A DNA stretch of 64,000 bases from positions 2,099,501 to 2,163,500 of the forward strand of contig NZ_CP032694.1 in the NCBI RefSeq assembly GCF_003627755.1, in the 5' to 3' direction. Both the position numbers and the translations under genes were made by a program. Below, piece after piece: positions 1 through 9,295 of this stretch; position 1 is the first letter of the stretch; every line of letters starts with the position of its first letter. A model generated the notes under the pieces. It searched no databases, was not told where the DNA came from, and worked only from the letters and a program-made list of their open reading frames with translations. This DNA is from Rhizobium jaguaris (lineage in GTDB: Bacteria > Pseudomonadota > Alphaproteobacteria > Rhizobiales > Rhizobiaceae).

Positions 1-264
1 AACAACGGCTTTCTTCCCATTGCGGCTTACTCCTGAGGCATTTCGCCGAAACCTATTTCGGACTGGCCGACAACCCTGTCAGTCGGCGATTTGCGATGCA
101 AACCGAGGTCGGCAAACGGTTCGGACGCGGTGCTCTCAGCCACTGATAAGGTCCATTTGTCATATTTTTGGTCCTTTACGTTTGAAATTCCTGCGAACTT
201 CGGCTACAGAAAGCGTTCGACTTTATCGTTAAGGGCTCACTAATAAAATAGGAGGCACCTGCCG

Positions 265-1035
265 TTGAGGGCGCAACGCGCATTGGGGACCTGTCTTTCC
301 GGACTATTGTTTGTCGGACTGGCGGCCACGGGCTGTACGACGGTGGCGAAAGCACCCTTGGCCAGCAACAACTCTTCCAAGTCCATTCGACCGGCGAAGG
401 TAACTTACAACTATACCGCAAAAGATCGCGATTGTTTGAAGCGAGCGATGTATTTCGAGTCCGAGCACTCGGACCATGATGGATACATGGCAGTGGGATC
501 AGTCGTCATGAACAGGCTCACCTCTGGCGCCTATTCCTCGTCGATCTGTGGCGTCGTCGCGCAAAAAAGGCAATTTGCGCCGGGCGTGATGACGAGGACG
601 GTCAGCGACCTGGCGGAACCCGATCTCGACCAAGCGGCATCGGAGGTTCTCGATGGAGAACGGCATCCGGACGTCAAGGACGCGATGTTCTTCCACACCG
701 AAGGCCTGAAGTTCCCTTACAATAACATGCACTATGTTGCCGTGGCGGGCGGAAACGCCTTCTATGAGAAACGCGGGCTGGACGGAGCGCTTGAAACGCC
801 GGCGCCGCTCCCGGGGTACGAAGTTGCAATGAACTACGTGCCTGTGAACTCGGTCACAACAGCGCCATCTCCGATTTTGTTGCCAACTGCTGACCAGATT
901 CCCATTCCGATGCCGGATCCGACCACGACTGCAAGCATCAGCGCAACGCCAACGTCTGCCATAGCCGTTCCGGCACCTCGGCCTGCGTTTGATGGGGTGG
1001 TTCAGCGCGTCAGTTTCGGCAGGGCGGGCGGCTAA
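265..1035 (+). CDS. SleB-family cell wall hydrolase, lipoprotein
   Basis: Predicted peptidoglycan hydrolase of the SleB/Hydrolase_2 family, 256 aa, acting in the periplasm. The N-terminus is a hydrophobic export signal ending in a lipobox-like TGC at about residues 22-24, so it is probably a lipoprotein. The core at about residues 52-170 contains RAMYFESEHSDHDG followed by a VGSVVMNR segment. This matches the family pattern of a catalytic Glu in an E-x-x-x-x-x-x-G-x-x-A-V-x-x-V-x-x-N-R context. The C-terminal 80 residues are Pro/Thr/Ala-rich and look unstructured. The start is TTG at 265, chosen because a perfect AGGAGG lies at 250-255 with 9-nt spacing. The family assignment is firm; the substrate bond is not determined here. 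Confidence 0.85.
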   Translation: MRAQRALGTCLSGLLFVGLAATGCTTVAKAPLASNNSSKSIRPAKVTYNYTAKDRDCLKRAMYFESEHSDHDGYMAVGSVVMNRLTSGAYSSSICGVVAQKRQFAPGVMTRTVSDLAEPDLDQAASEVLDGERHPDVKDAMFFHTEGLKFPYNNMHYVAVAGGNAFYEKRGLDGALETPAPLPGYEVAMNYVPVNSVTTAPSPILLPTADQIPIPMPDPTTTASISATPTSAIAVPAPRPAFDGVVQRVSFGRAGG

Positions 1036-1129
1036 AACTCGTCCAAGCGTGATGGACATTTTGATCGGAGTTATCGGACGCAAAGCAGCCGTTCGGACAG
1101 CATCTGTAACGGAGGCGAGGGAAGTTCGA

Positions 1130-1552
1130 TCAGATTCCCTCGCTCGTCGTATTCGGCAGGATCTGCACGCCATTGATCTTGTAGTTACCATCCGGCTGAC
1201 GTGTGATTTCATAGATCGCCGTCCAGTCCTTGTCGTCCCTGCCGGTGATCAGCACTTCCTGATAGACGACGGCACCGTTGTCGATGGCGCGGCTCTTGCC
1301 GAAGGCGTAGTTGCCGGGGTGGTATACCGGTTGATAGCTCTTCTTGACCATGGCGAAGAAGGTGTCCTTGTCGGGAAAAAGCGCTTTGATGCCGGGCGCT
1401 GCGAAGGAGTATGCGGTGGCGGCATCATCGTGCAGGAAAGCTTCGATCTGTTCCTGAATCAGCGTCTGTGCCGACTGGACAGGATCTTCCGCGCGTGCGG
1501 TCGGCGCGAAGGCGAGGGTGATGCCGAGGGCGGCGAGAGATAAAGCGCGCAT
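1130..1552 (-). CDS. DUF4864 secreted protein
   Basis: Small exported protein of about 140 aa resembling the DUF4864 family of alphaproteobacteria. I chose the methionine at 1552, the twelfth residue of the longer frame from 1585, because it starts a clean signal peptide (MRALSLAALG...PTARA) with probable cleavage after ARA. The mature part is an NTF2/SnoaL-like alpha+beta domain with a QIEAFLHDDAATAYSFAAP segment, typical of DUF4864. Function unknown. It is convergent with the hydrolase at 265-1035 and shares its strand with the fabF-like gene downstream. Confidence 0.75.
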   Translation of the reverse strand: MRALSLAALGITLAFAPTARAEDPVQSAQTLIQEQIEAFLHDDAATAYSFAAPGIKALFPDKDTFFAMVKKSYQPVYHPGNYAFGKSRAIDNGAVVYQEVLITGRDDKDWTAIYEITRQPDGNYKINGVQILPNTTSEGI

Positions 1553-1652
1553 GCCAGTGATCTCCGGCAATATCGTGGAGAGCATAGCGCGCTTTATGAT
1601 TTTGCAGAAGGGACGACGGGCGGGCCGTCCGGATCAGCCTTTCTAAGCCCGG

Positions 1653-2918
1653 CTATTGCCAGCGGCGGAACAGAGCGCTGGCATTCACGCCGCCAAAACC
1701 GAAACCGTTGGAGATGGCATATTCCATTGCCATCGGCCGGGCAGTCGCGCCGACAATATCGATACCCTCGGCGGCCGAGTCCGCCTCCTGCAAATTGCGG
1801 GTTGGAGGCGCAATCTGATCGCGCAGCGCCATGATCGTGAAGACCGCTTCTAGGCCGCCGGCGGCACCCAGGAGATGGCCCGTCGCCGCTTTAGTACCAC
1901 TGACGGCGATACCGCCGTCGCGGCCGAACACGGTCTTGATCGCCTCGATCTCGCCCCGATCGCCGACCGGGGTGGAAGTAGCGTGCGCATTGAGGTGTTT
2001 GACTTCGTGAGGCGAAATGCGGGCCTGGGAAAGAGCCGCCAGCATCGCCCGGCGCGCACCATCACCGTCCTCGGGGCTTGCGGTCATGTGATAGGCGTCG
2101 GCAGCGGTGCCGTAGCCGACGAGTTCGGCAAGCGGAGTGGCACCGCGGGCAAGAGCGTGGTCCAGCGTCTCGATCACCAGCATGCCGGCGCCTTCGCCCA
2201 TGACGAAACCATCGCGGCCGGCGTCGAAGGGGCGGGAGGCTTCTTCCGGCCGATTACTGAAGCCGGTGGAAAGCGCACGCGCCGCCGCAAATCCGCCGAG
2301 GCTGACCTTATCGATACAGGCCTCCGCGCCACCGCAGATCGCCACGTCGGCTTCGCCGGCACGGATGAGCCGCGCCGCATCGCCGATCGCCTGGACACTG
2401 GCCGCGCAGGCCGTCACAGGCGCACCGAGCGGGCCTTTGTAGCCATAGCGGATGCTGACCTGGCCAGCCGCCAGATTGACGAGGAAGGAGGGGACAGTGA
2501 AGGGCGACAGCCGCCGCACGCCGCGCGTCTCGGCCGTGCGCACAGCATCGGCGATCGCCGGAAAACCGCCGATACCGGAGGCGATGACCGTGGCTGTGCG
2601 CTCAAGCTCTTCGAGATTGGTCGGTTGCCAACCGGCTTGTTTGATCGCTTCTTCGGCAGCCGCCATCGCGAAGAGGATGAAGCGATCCATCTTCTTCTGG
2701 TCTTTGACCGGCACGTAGCGATCGACATCGAAACCGGCCTCGCTGTCCTCTTCGAGGCTTGGCACGACGCCACCAACCTTCGCTGCGAGATCGCCGACCA
2801 TCTCTTCAGGCAGGAGCCTGAGGCCAGAGCGGCCCTCGACCAGCCGCTTCCAGGCGGTTGCGACGCCGACGCCCAGTGGTGAAACCAGGCCCATGCCCGT
2901 TACGACGATGCGATCCAT
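1653..2918 (-). CDS. Beta-ketoacyl-ACP synthase II (FabF-like)
   Basis: Condensing enzyme of fatty-acid or related acyl-chain elongation, 421 aa, usual FabF length. It joins malonyl-ACP to an acyl-ACP with loss of CO2. The thiolase-fold triad is complete: C171 in TACAAS, H312 in NAHATST and H348 in KAATGHLLGAAG, followed by the Gly-rich SNGFGFGG near the C-terminus. The ATG at 2918 has an AGGAG about 8 nt upstream. The gene lies 21 bp downstream of an HxlR regulator on the same strand, not beside acpP/fabG. It is therefore probably an accessory FabF copy rather than the housekeeping one; that last point is inference from context. Confidence 0.9.
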   Translation of the reverse strand: MDRIVVTGMGLVSPLGVGVATAWKRLVEGRSGLRLLPEEMVGDLAAKVGGVVPSLEEDSEAGFDVDRYVPVKDQKKMDRFILFAMAAAEEAIKQAGWQPTNLEELERTATVIASGIGGFPAIADAVRTAETRGVRRLSPFTVPSFLVNLAAGQVSIRYGYKGPLGAPVTACAASVQAIGDAARLIRAGEADVAICGGAEACIDKVSLGGFAAARALSTGFSNRPEEASRPFDAGRDGFVMGEGAGMLVIETLDHALARGATPLAELVGYGTAADAYHMTASPEDGDGARRAMLAALSQARISPHEVKHLNAHATSTPVGDRGEIEAIKTVFGRDGGIAVSGTKAATGHLLGAAGGLEAVFTIMALRDQIAPPTRNLQEADSAAEGIDIVGATARPMAMEYAISNGFGFGGVNASALFRRWQ

Positions 2919-2939
2919 AATGGGATACTCCTATCTCTA

Positions 2940-3446
2940 TCAGGCGTCGAAGCCCAAGAACCATGCCTTCATCTGCGCTATCCGTTCATGGACGGCCTCA
3001 TCCGCAGCCGGCCCGGGTGCCAGAATCGTATCTTCAGGGTGAAAAGCGCGGCCCGTTACGCGGTCAATGAGCAGGGGATCGCGATCCTCGCCGGTCGCCG
3101 CGTCGGCAAGCCGCATCGAGATTTCCTCCGGCGGCATATGCCGGTTACCCCAGGTAAATAGCGCCATGAGAACGGGGAAGAAATCGCGTCCCTTGTCGGT
3201 CAGCACATATTCGTAGCGCGGCGGCCGCTCGCTGTATAGGCGTCGCTCGAACAGGCCTTCGTCCGTCAAATGCCTCAGCCGCCGCGTCAGGATATTCGGA
3301 GCAACACCGAGATTCTTCTGGAACTCATCGAAGCGTGTCAGTCCCTGGAGCGCATCGCGCAGGATCAGAATGCTCCACCAGTCCCCGACGCTTTCGAGCG
3401 CACGGGCGGCGGGACATTTGAAAGTGCTGAAGCTTGTTCTCTGCAT
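2940..3446 (-). CDS. HxlR-family transcriptional regulator
   Basis: Winged-helix regulator of the HxlR family, about 168 aa. Visible signatures are CPAARALESVGDWWSILILRDAL at residues 11-33, TRFDEFQKNLGVAPNILTRRL, and the wing RRLYSERPPRYEYVLTDKG. The N-terminal Cys is the residue that senses oxidants or aldehydes in several family members. The methionine at 3446 is preferred over 3464 because it gives the usual family N-terminus. It sits 21 bp upstream of the FabF-like gene on the same strand, so the two are probably co-transcribed and the regulator may control that synthase. The inducer is unknown. Confidence 0.85.
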   Translation of the reverse strand: MQRTSFSTFKCPAARALESVGDWWSILILRDALQGLTRFDEFQKNLGVAPNILTRRLRHLTDEGLFERRLYSERPPRYEYVLTDKGRDFFPVLMALFTWGNRHMPPEEISMRLADAATGEDRDPLLIDRVTGRAFHPEDTILAPGPAADEAVHERIAQMKAWFLGFDA

Positions 3447-3514
3447 GGCCGAGGCGAATAGCACGAGTAACTATCATCATGCAAGTCACCGATGGTGCGG
3501 AGCGACAGCCACCT

Positions 3515-3640
3515 CGGTGCTTCGAGGGCTTGCCGCTTCGCGTCAAGGCACCTCAGCATGAGGTGGGGAGGCAGAACGATGCGGGAGAATAGCCCTTATG
3601 GTGAGGCGCGGAAGGCCGAAGGGCTGGAGCCTCGAGCCAA
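3515..3640. repeat. RIME-like rhizobial intergenic palindromic element
   Basis: Gene-free stretch between the HxlR gene and the ABC exporter. It contains a perfect 7-bp palindrome CACCTCA-GCA-TGAGGTG at 3549-3565. GGTGCTTCGAGG-type sequence lies to the left and GAGCCTCGAGCC to the right. This arrangement resembles the Rhizobium-specific intergenic mosaic elements I know from rhizobial genomes. The assignment is by appearance only. Confidence 0.45.
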
Positions 3641-3665
3641 GGGGGCGGATGGCATAATCCCAGGC

Positions 3666-5567
3666 TTACGTATGCGACTCCGCTGGCACCGAAGAGGTCA
3701 CTTCGTCCTCGGGAATATCGTCGAAGGAGGCATAGTTGAGGTTATAGAGCTTCGAATAGAGCTTGCCATTGGCCATGAGCTGATTGTGGTTGCCGCTTTC
3801 GATCAACTGGCCGTTCTGAAGAACGATGATGCGGTCGGCCTCACGAATGGTGGCAAGGCGGTGTGCAATCACAAGGCCGGTGCGGCCCTCGAGCAGCTTC
3901 ACCAACGCCTTCTGGATTAGCATTTCGGTATAGCTGTCGATATTCGCGGTTGCCTCGTCGAGCACGAGTATCTTCGCATCGGCGACAAGCGCGCGGGCGA
4001 AGCTGACGAGTTGGCGCTGGCCGAGCGACAGACCGCCGCCACGTTCGCCAAGCATGGTGTCGTAGCCATCGGCAAGCCGCATGATGAACTCATGTGCGCC
4101 GACCGCCTGCGCAGCTTCGATAATCTCCTCGCGGGTCGCCTCGGCCTTGTTGTAGCGAATGTTCTCCAAAACCGTGCCGGTGAACAGGAAAGGTTCCTGC
4201 AGCACCATGGCAATCTGCCGGCCAAGCGAATCCTGGGTGAGGGAGCGCACATCGTGACCGCCGACCAGCACCTGGCCCTGCTGCACGTCGTAGAAGCGAT
4301 GGATCAGCGCCATGGAGCTCGACTTGCCCGAGCCGGTCGGCCCGATCAGCGCCACGGTCTCGCCGGGATTGACCTTGAAGCTGACATTCTTCAGCACCGG
4401 ATGTTTCGGATTGTAGCCGAAAACGACATCGCGGAATTCGACCGAGCCGTCCATATCTGACGACAGCACCTTGGCATCGGGCGCATCTTTGATGTCGACC
4501 GGCACGTCGAGCACGTCCGTCAGCCGCTGGCCGGAGGCCATGGCGCGCTGCATGACGGAATATTGCATGGTGAGCGAGCGGATCGGGTCGAAGAAACGCT
4601 GAATGTAGAACAGGAAGGCGACCATGACGCCGACGTCGAGCTTGTGGTTCAGCACCATCGAACCGCCAACGATAATGACGATGGCCATGGCCATGCCCGT
4701 TAGCGTATCGACGATCGGCACCATCACCTGCGCGTACCTCGCGGCGGTCAGATGTGCCTTGAGATTGGTATATGCCTTGTCGTCGAAAAGGCCGAAATTG
4801 ACGCTTTGCCGGTGCATGCCTTGAACGGCGCGCACGCCATGGATCGCCTCGGCCAAGGCGCCGTTGGTGACGGAGTTGGTCTCATGCGCGTTCATGAAGG
4901 CGACACGCGCCTTCGGCAGCCAGAACAGGCGGACGATGAAGAGGATCGGCATGACCGATAGTGTCAGCAGGCCGAGCCGGAAATCGAGCGACAGCAAGAC
5001 GACGACGATACCGAAGAGCAGGGCGATATCACCGACGGAAAGCACGGATGTTTCAAGGAATTCCTGCATGGAGTTGACGTCGCCCTGAAGGCGCGACATC
5101 AGCCTGCCGACTTCGGTCTTGTCCATGAAGGAGAGCGACACCCGTTGCAGATGCGCGAACATCGCCCGGCGGATATCGAAGAGCACTTCTTCCGCGACCT
5201 GGCCGACAGCCGTCTCCTGCACGTAGCTTGCGGCATAGTTGACGAGAATCGCCGCAGCAAAGATCGCCAAGGCCAGCCAAAGTGCTGAATAGTTGATCGC
5301 ACCAGGCGCCATCGCATGGTCGATCGCATAGCGGATGACGAGCGGTATGACGATCTGCGACCCCGTGAAGAGAAGCACGGCCCCGACCGCGATGTAGATC
5401 TGGCGGCGATAGGGACTGATGAAGGACCAGATGCGGCGGATGATCTTGCCATCGAAGACCTTGCCGAAGATCTCTTCCTCAACGCGATGCGAGCCGACCA
5501 CGGCACGGGGAGGGCGCCGTCCATCCTCGCGCACATCGTTGCGCTCGGTTTCAGTGGTTTCCGACAT
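3666..5567 (-). CDS. ABC exporter half-transporter, subunit B (TMD-NBD)
   Basis: Type IV (MsbA-like) ABC exporter half, 633 aa, with an N-terminal six-helix membrane domain (about residues 45-350) and a C-terminal ATPase. Walker A is GPTGSGKSS and Walker B is ILVLDEATANID with the catalytic Glu present. The signature is LSLGQ rather than LSGGQ. It begins 2 bp after the end of a second half-transporter (5570-7459), and the two are almost certainly co-expressed as a heterodimer. The altered signature here together with the altered Walker B of the partner would place one degenerate ATP site at the dimer interface, as in known heterodimeric exporters. The substrate cannot be read from sequence; drug or lipid export is the usual role. 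Confidence 0.9.
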   Translation of the reverse strand: MSETTETERNDVREDGRRPPRAVVGSHRVEEEIFGKVFDGKIIRRIWSFISPYRRQIYIAVGAVLLFTGSQIVIPLVIRYAIDHAMAPGAINYSALWLALAIFAAAILVNYAASYVQETAVGQVAEEVLFDIRRAMFAHLQRVSLSFMDKTEVGRLMSRLQGDVNSMQEFLETSVLSVGDIALLFGIVVVLLSLDFRLGLLTLSVMPILFIVRLFWLPKARVAFMNAHETNSVTNGALAEAIHGVRAVQGMHRQSVNFGLFDDKAYTNLKAHLTAARYAQVMVPIVDTLTGMAMAIVIIVGGSMVLNHKLDVGVMVAFLFYIQRFFDPIRSLTMQYSVMQRAMASGQRLTDVLDVPVDIKDAPDAKVLSSDMDGSVEFRDVVFGYNPKHPVLKNVSFKVNPGETVALIGPTGSGKSSSMALIHRFYDVQQGQVLVGGHDVRSLTQDSLGRQIAMVLQEPFLFTGTVLENIRYNKAEATREEIIEAAQAVGAHEFIMRLADGYDTMLGERGGGLSLGQRQLVSFARALVADAKILVLDEATANIDSYTEMLIQKALVKLLEGRTGLVIAHRLATIREADRIIVLQNGQLIESGNHNQLMANGKLYSKLYNLNYASFDDIPEDEVTSSVPAESHT

Positions 5568-5569
5568 TG

Positions 5570-7459
5570 TCAGGCCTCCCTTTTCGCTGCTGAGACCTTG
5601 TCGTCAGGCACCTTCGAGACATCGTCATCCGGGCGAACCTGCAGGTCGTACAGCGCCTTATACCGCCCTCCAGCGGCAAGGAGCTGCTCATGGGTTCCGC
5701 GCTCGACGATCTCGCCGTCTTCGATGAACAGGATCCGGTCGGCGTGCATGAGCGAACTCAGCCGGTGGGCGACAATGAGGGTCACCCGGTCGCGGGCAAA
5801 ACGCTTCATGGCGCTGCGGATGCGTTGCTCGGTGGCTGCGTCGATCGCAGCGGTGGAATCGTCGAACACCATCACCGCCGGCTTCAGCATGAGCGTACGC
5901 GCGATCGTCAAGCGCTGACGCTGCCCACCGGAAAGCGACACGCCGCGTTCGCCAACGACCGTGGTATAGCCGGCCGGCAGGCCGAGAATATAGTTGTGCA
6001 GTTGGGCGGATTCGGCGGCCCGCTCGATGCGCTGCTCCTTCGCCCAGGGATCGCCATAGGCGATATTGTTTTCGATGCTGGTGGTGAACAGGAAGGAATC
6101 CTGCTGCACGACGGCAACGGATTCGCGCAGCGACTGCAGCGTCGCTTTGCGGATGTCCTGGCCGTCGATCGTGATGCGGCCGGATGTAACATCGTAGAAG
6201 CGCGGAATCAGATGCGCGATGGTAGATTTGCCGCTGCCGGGCGGACCGACGATGCCGATCGTTTCGCCGCGCCGCGCCTCGAAGCTGATGTTCCTGAGGA
6301 TGGGGCGTTTTTCCGGGCCGGGATAGGCAAAGCCGACATTTTCGAAGCGCAGAACGCCGTCCGTGACGGCAAGCGGCTTGGCGTCCGGTGCATCCTTGAT
6401 GGCAATGTCGAGATCAAGCAGGGCAAACAGCCGCGAGCCGCAGGTCGATGCGCGGGCAAAAGCGTTGACCATCAGGCCGAGCTGGCGCACCGGCATCTGC
6501 AGTATGGTCATGAAGGTCAGGAACGAGGCGAGAGTGCCGACGCTGATCTCGCCCGCAATCACCTTGTTGCCGCCGACCCAGAGCACGAGGCCCATGGCCG
6601 CGAAGAAGGAGAAGTTCATGGCGCTGGTGTTGACGACGCGGATACCGACGCGCTTGTGGGCGAGGGTAAGCGCATTGTGGGACGCCCTGTCGAACTTCAT
6701 CAGTTCGTGGGCTTGCGCCGCGAAGGCGCGCACGACACGAATGCCTCCGAGATTTTCTTCCATCACGCGCGTCAGCACCGAGAGCCGTTCCTGCAGGTCG
6801 AGCCAGGTCGCACGCAATCTGAGCTGCGTCACTGAAGAGCGCCAGGCAACGAAGGGCACGAAGCTCAGCGCCAAAAGCCCGAGCAGGACATCGGTTGACA
6901 GCAGCATATAGGCCCCGACGCCGATCAGCATGGTGAGCAGCACCATGCGCACCAGCGCCGTTGAAAAATACATGCGCACGCCCTCGAGATCGAGCAGGCC
7001 GACGGTGATGAGATCGCCGGAATGCACGGTGTCGTGGAAGCTGAAGGAGAGCTGCTGGATCTTTTCGTAGCAGGCGAGCCGCAATTCGTAGCCCATATGA
7101 TGCCCGACGGCTTCGCTGTAATAGTTCTGCACCATCGTGAAAAGGCCGCGCATGATACTGACGACGAGCAGGAGCAGGGCGGTCGTCAAAAGCGCATTTT
7201 CAGCGATCTGGCCGGCTGCGCCGCCAGCAACCGCCGTTTGTGTTTGGTCCACCGCACGGCCGAGCAGGCGCGGGATCAGCAGCTGCAGTGTTGCCGCAAC
7301 GAATGTCGAGCCGATCGCAAAGCTGGTTTGCCAGGGGTGCCGCAGCGTCATATGCGTGATCCGCACGATGGTGGAGAGACCCCGACCCCAGCCGGCCGCA
7401 CTAACATGCGCCAACGAAGCCAATGGCTTCGCCGCGCTTCTTGATGAATCGCTGCTCAC
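5570..7459 (-). CDS. ABC exporter half-transporter, subunit A (TMD-NBD)
   Basis: Second half of the heterodimeric ABC exporter, 629 aa, with the same membrane domain plus ATPase layout. Walker A is GPPGSGKST and the signature is canonical LSGGQRQ. Walker B reads VMVFDDSTAAID, so the catalytic Glu is replaced by Asp. First gene of the pair; the gene for subunit B follows 2 bp later. The upstream 325 bp (7460-7784) separates it from the divergent RibD-C gene and presumably holds both promoters. Confidence 0.9.
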   Translation of the reverse strand: MSSDSSRSAAKPLASLAHVSAAGWGRGLSTIVRITHMTLRHPWQTSFAIGSTFVAATLQLLIPRLLGRAVDQTQTAVAGGAAGQIAENALLTTALLLLVVSIMRGLFTMVQNYYSEAVGHHMGYELRLACYEKIQQLSFSFHDTVHSGDLITVGLLDLEGVRMYFSTALVRMVLLTMLIGVGAYMLLSTDVLLGLLALSFVPFVAWRSSVTQLRLRATWLDLQERLSVLTRVMEENLGGIRVVRAFAAQAHELMKFDRASHNALTLAHKRVGIRVVNTSAMNFSFFAAMGLVLWVGGNKVIAGEISVGTLASFLTFMTILQMPVRQLGLMVNAFARASTCGSRLFALLDLDIAIKDAPDAKPLAVTDGVLRFENVGFAYPGPEKRPILRNISFEARRGETIGIVGPPGSGKSTIAHLIPRFYDVTSGRITIDGQDIRKATLQSLRESVAVVQQDSFLFTTSIENNIAYGDPWAKEQRIERAAESAQLHNYILGLPAGYTTVVGERGVSLSGGQRQRLTIARTLMLKPAVMVFDDSTAAIDAATEQRIRSAMKRFARDRVTLIVAHRLSSLMHADRILFIEDGEIVERGTHEQLLAAGGRYKALYDLQVRPDDDVSKVPDDKVSAAKREA

Positions 7460-7784
7460 GCTTTTATCCAGGCATTTTCGAACGAGGCGGGCCCGAAATC
7501 GGGTTCGGATCGCAAAGGAAATATTGGTAGGACGAATGTCGCCGATTCCAGCCTGTCATTCAAGAGTCAATTGGTCACAAGTGCTACCTGGACGTTAGAT
7601 TGCGTGTTTGGGGATGGGCCGTATTCGACTGTGTTACGGTGTGACGAATTTGCGTTCGGACATCGTGGCGGCAGGCGCTGCCGGCAGTGATGAAAAGTCT
7701 CGGACAGAAATTCCAAGCGCCCGTCGGTTTCACCTGGAGAGAAACGTCCTAGGATCGACAACCCCGGAGTTCATGGAGGATATC
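7460..7784. other. Divergent intergenic region, no gene seen
   Basis: A 325-bp gap between the ABC exporter operon (leftward) and the RibD-C gene (rightward). I see no RNA gene, repeat or convincing small gene. It should carry the two divergent promoters, but no clear consensus boxes stand out. Confidence 0.5.
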
Positions 7785-8441
7785 ATGCGCAGGATCATTG
7801 CAGCTACATTCGTCAGCCTGGACGGCGTCATGCAGGCGCCAGGCGGTCCGCAGGAGGATCCGACCGGCGGATTCCAGTTCGGCGGCTGGACGTTCCATTA
7901 TTTCGACGAAGCGACAGGCGCAGCCCTGGGCCAGATGTTCGACAAGCCATTCGACCTGCTGCTTGGCCGCAAGACCTACGATATCTTTGCCGCCCATTGG
8001 CCCTACGCCGGTGAAGACGACCCGATCGCCGTGCTGTTCAACAAGGTCACCAAATATGTTGCGACCCGCAAGGATGCCACGCTTGACTGGAACAATAGCC
8101 AATCGCTTGGCGCCGATGTCGCGGCAGCGCTGACGGAACTTAAGAAAGGCGAGGGGCCGGATCTCCTGATCCAGGGGAGTAGCGATCTTATTCAGACTCT
8201 GCTTCGCCATGGACTGATCGACGAATACAATCTGCTGATCTTCCCCCTGGTGCTTGGCAAGGGCAAAAGGCTCTTCGGCGATGGAACCGCTCCGGCCGCC
8301 ATGAAACTCATCCGCTCGCAATCCTTCCCAAGCGGCATCATCATGGCAACTTACGAGCCCGCCGGCGACGTCAAGACCGGCTCTTTTGCGCTGCAGGACC
8401 CGTCGGAGGCTGAAATCCAGCGCCGCCAGAGTTTGGAATAA
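7785..8441 (+). CDS. Dihydrofolate reductase-like RibD C-terminal domain protein
   Basis: Stand-alone RibD_C (DHFR-fold) reductase, 218 aa, NADPH-dependent by family. The start is ATG at 7785, preceded by GGAGGA at 7775-7780. An upstream in-frame extension lacks family similarity. Family hallmarks are MRRIIAATFVSLDGVMQAPGG at the N-terminus, the LLLGRKTYDIFAAHWP segment, and the GSSDLIQTLLRHGLIDEYNL region followed by FPLVLGKGKRLF. Such proteins are common accessory reductases of unknown substrate and are not the bifunctional riboflavin enzyme RibD. It reads toward the interrupted gene at 8600 with about 160 bp between. Confidence 0.85.
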   Translation: MRRIIAATFVSLDGVMQAPGGPQEDPTGGFQFGGWTFHYFDEATGAALGQMFDKPFDLLLGRKTYDIFAAHWPYAGEDDPIAVLFNKVTKYVATRKDATLDWNNSQSLGADVAAALTELKKGEGPDLLIQGSSDLIQTLLRHGLIDEYNLLIFPLVLGKGKRLFGDGTAPAAMKLIRSQSFPSGIIMATYEPAGDVKTGSFALQDPSEAEIQRRQSLE

Positions 8442-8599
8442 TCGCCAAGAGATTGCATGATCCCGCCATACACTACGAAAAAAGACCCAGAACCGATGTT
8501 GGGTGTCGATGGAGGCAATCCTATTTGCTACCATGACACGAAATATCTGAGGAATCACGGCGCAGATTGCAAAGGCGCATGTGGGGAAAAAGGGGCGCA

Positions 8600-8952
8600 A
8601 TGAAAAAGCTTATGATTTTGGTGGCCATCACTACGGTGGCCTTTTCTGTGTCGGCGCAGGCGCAACCGGTCTGGAGCAAAGGCGGGTATGAATACGACAA
8701 AAATCTTTTGAGCGATCCCACGACCCTCAACTGGAACATCGACGCATGTAGCCACGGCGCCATCAAATCTGAAGTGCAGGAGAAGCTGGCGAAGCTGATG
8801 GGCGTTTCAGAGGCCAATGTCCGCTATGAGTTTTGCCGCAGGGTCCTCACGGCTTACGCGAAGGGTGCCATCCCCTATGAGGACTACCTTCAGTTTGCCA
8901 AAAGTCACGTTCTGGCTCCGAGCATTTGGAGGGCTTTGAAGATCGCCGGTTC
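8600..8952 (+). pseudogene. Small exported hypothetical protein, interrupted by IS91-like insertion
   Basis: The 5' part of an unrecognised gene. ATG at 8600 starts a clear signal peptide (MKKLMILVAITTVAFSVSAQA, cleavage after AQA) and about 97 residues of mature protein containing two Cys. The reading runs into the IS91-like element at 8952/8953, so residues after LKIAGS are encoded by the insertion. If the three element copies are removed precisely, joining 8952 to 16656, the frame continues for about a dozen codons (GPKDVAGSRAG) to TGA at 16690-16692. The insertion may therefore have hit only the last codons. Alternatively flanking DNA was deleted. Function unknown. Confidence 0.55.
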
Positions 8953-8955
8953 GGT

Positions 8956-9028
8956 GAAGGTTTTTCGATGCGGGCCGCGGTGTGACGGTGGCGGCTGGGC
9001 GTGTGTCGGCCCGCGTTGAAAAACCTTC
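8956..9028. repeat. Terminal imperfect hairpin of the IS91-like element
   Basis: Arms 8956-8966 and 9018-9028 are perfect 11-bp inverted repeats. Inside them 8970-8977 pairs perfectly with 9007-9014, with 3 unpaired bases between the two stem blocks on each side. The structure lies 3 bp from the element border and is repeated at +2568 and +5136. Subterminal hairpins at the ends of IS91/HUH elements are recognised by the transposase, so this is the likely end-recognition site. Confidence 0.7.
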
Positions 9029-9295
9029 CAAGGAGGAGGCCTGCGGGGGCTGGGTGGAGCGCCTATGGGGAAAGCGTGCGGCTGCGGTTTTCTGAGGTGG
9101 CTATCGGTGGGAGCGTCGGGTGCAAGCGGGTTGCCCCGAAGGCTTGCAATGACGCGATCGGGGTTGGGGTGCTCCTCTTTCGTAGGCCTCGCATCGGCGG
9201 TTTTGCAGTGTGCGGCGTTGCCTGGCGCAAATCGGCGCCACCCCGGAATGCATCGCAGATCCGGGCCGGCCTTGGCTGATGTGACAGGCGTTTCG

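Noticed and set aside
1875..2882. Long open frame antisense to the FabF-like gene
   Set aside because: It is the complementary-strand shadow of a gene with an intact catalytic triad; Arg/Ala/Gly-rich composition and no family similarity.
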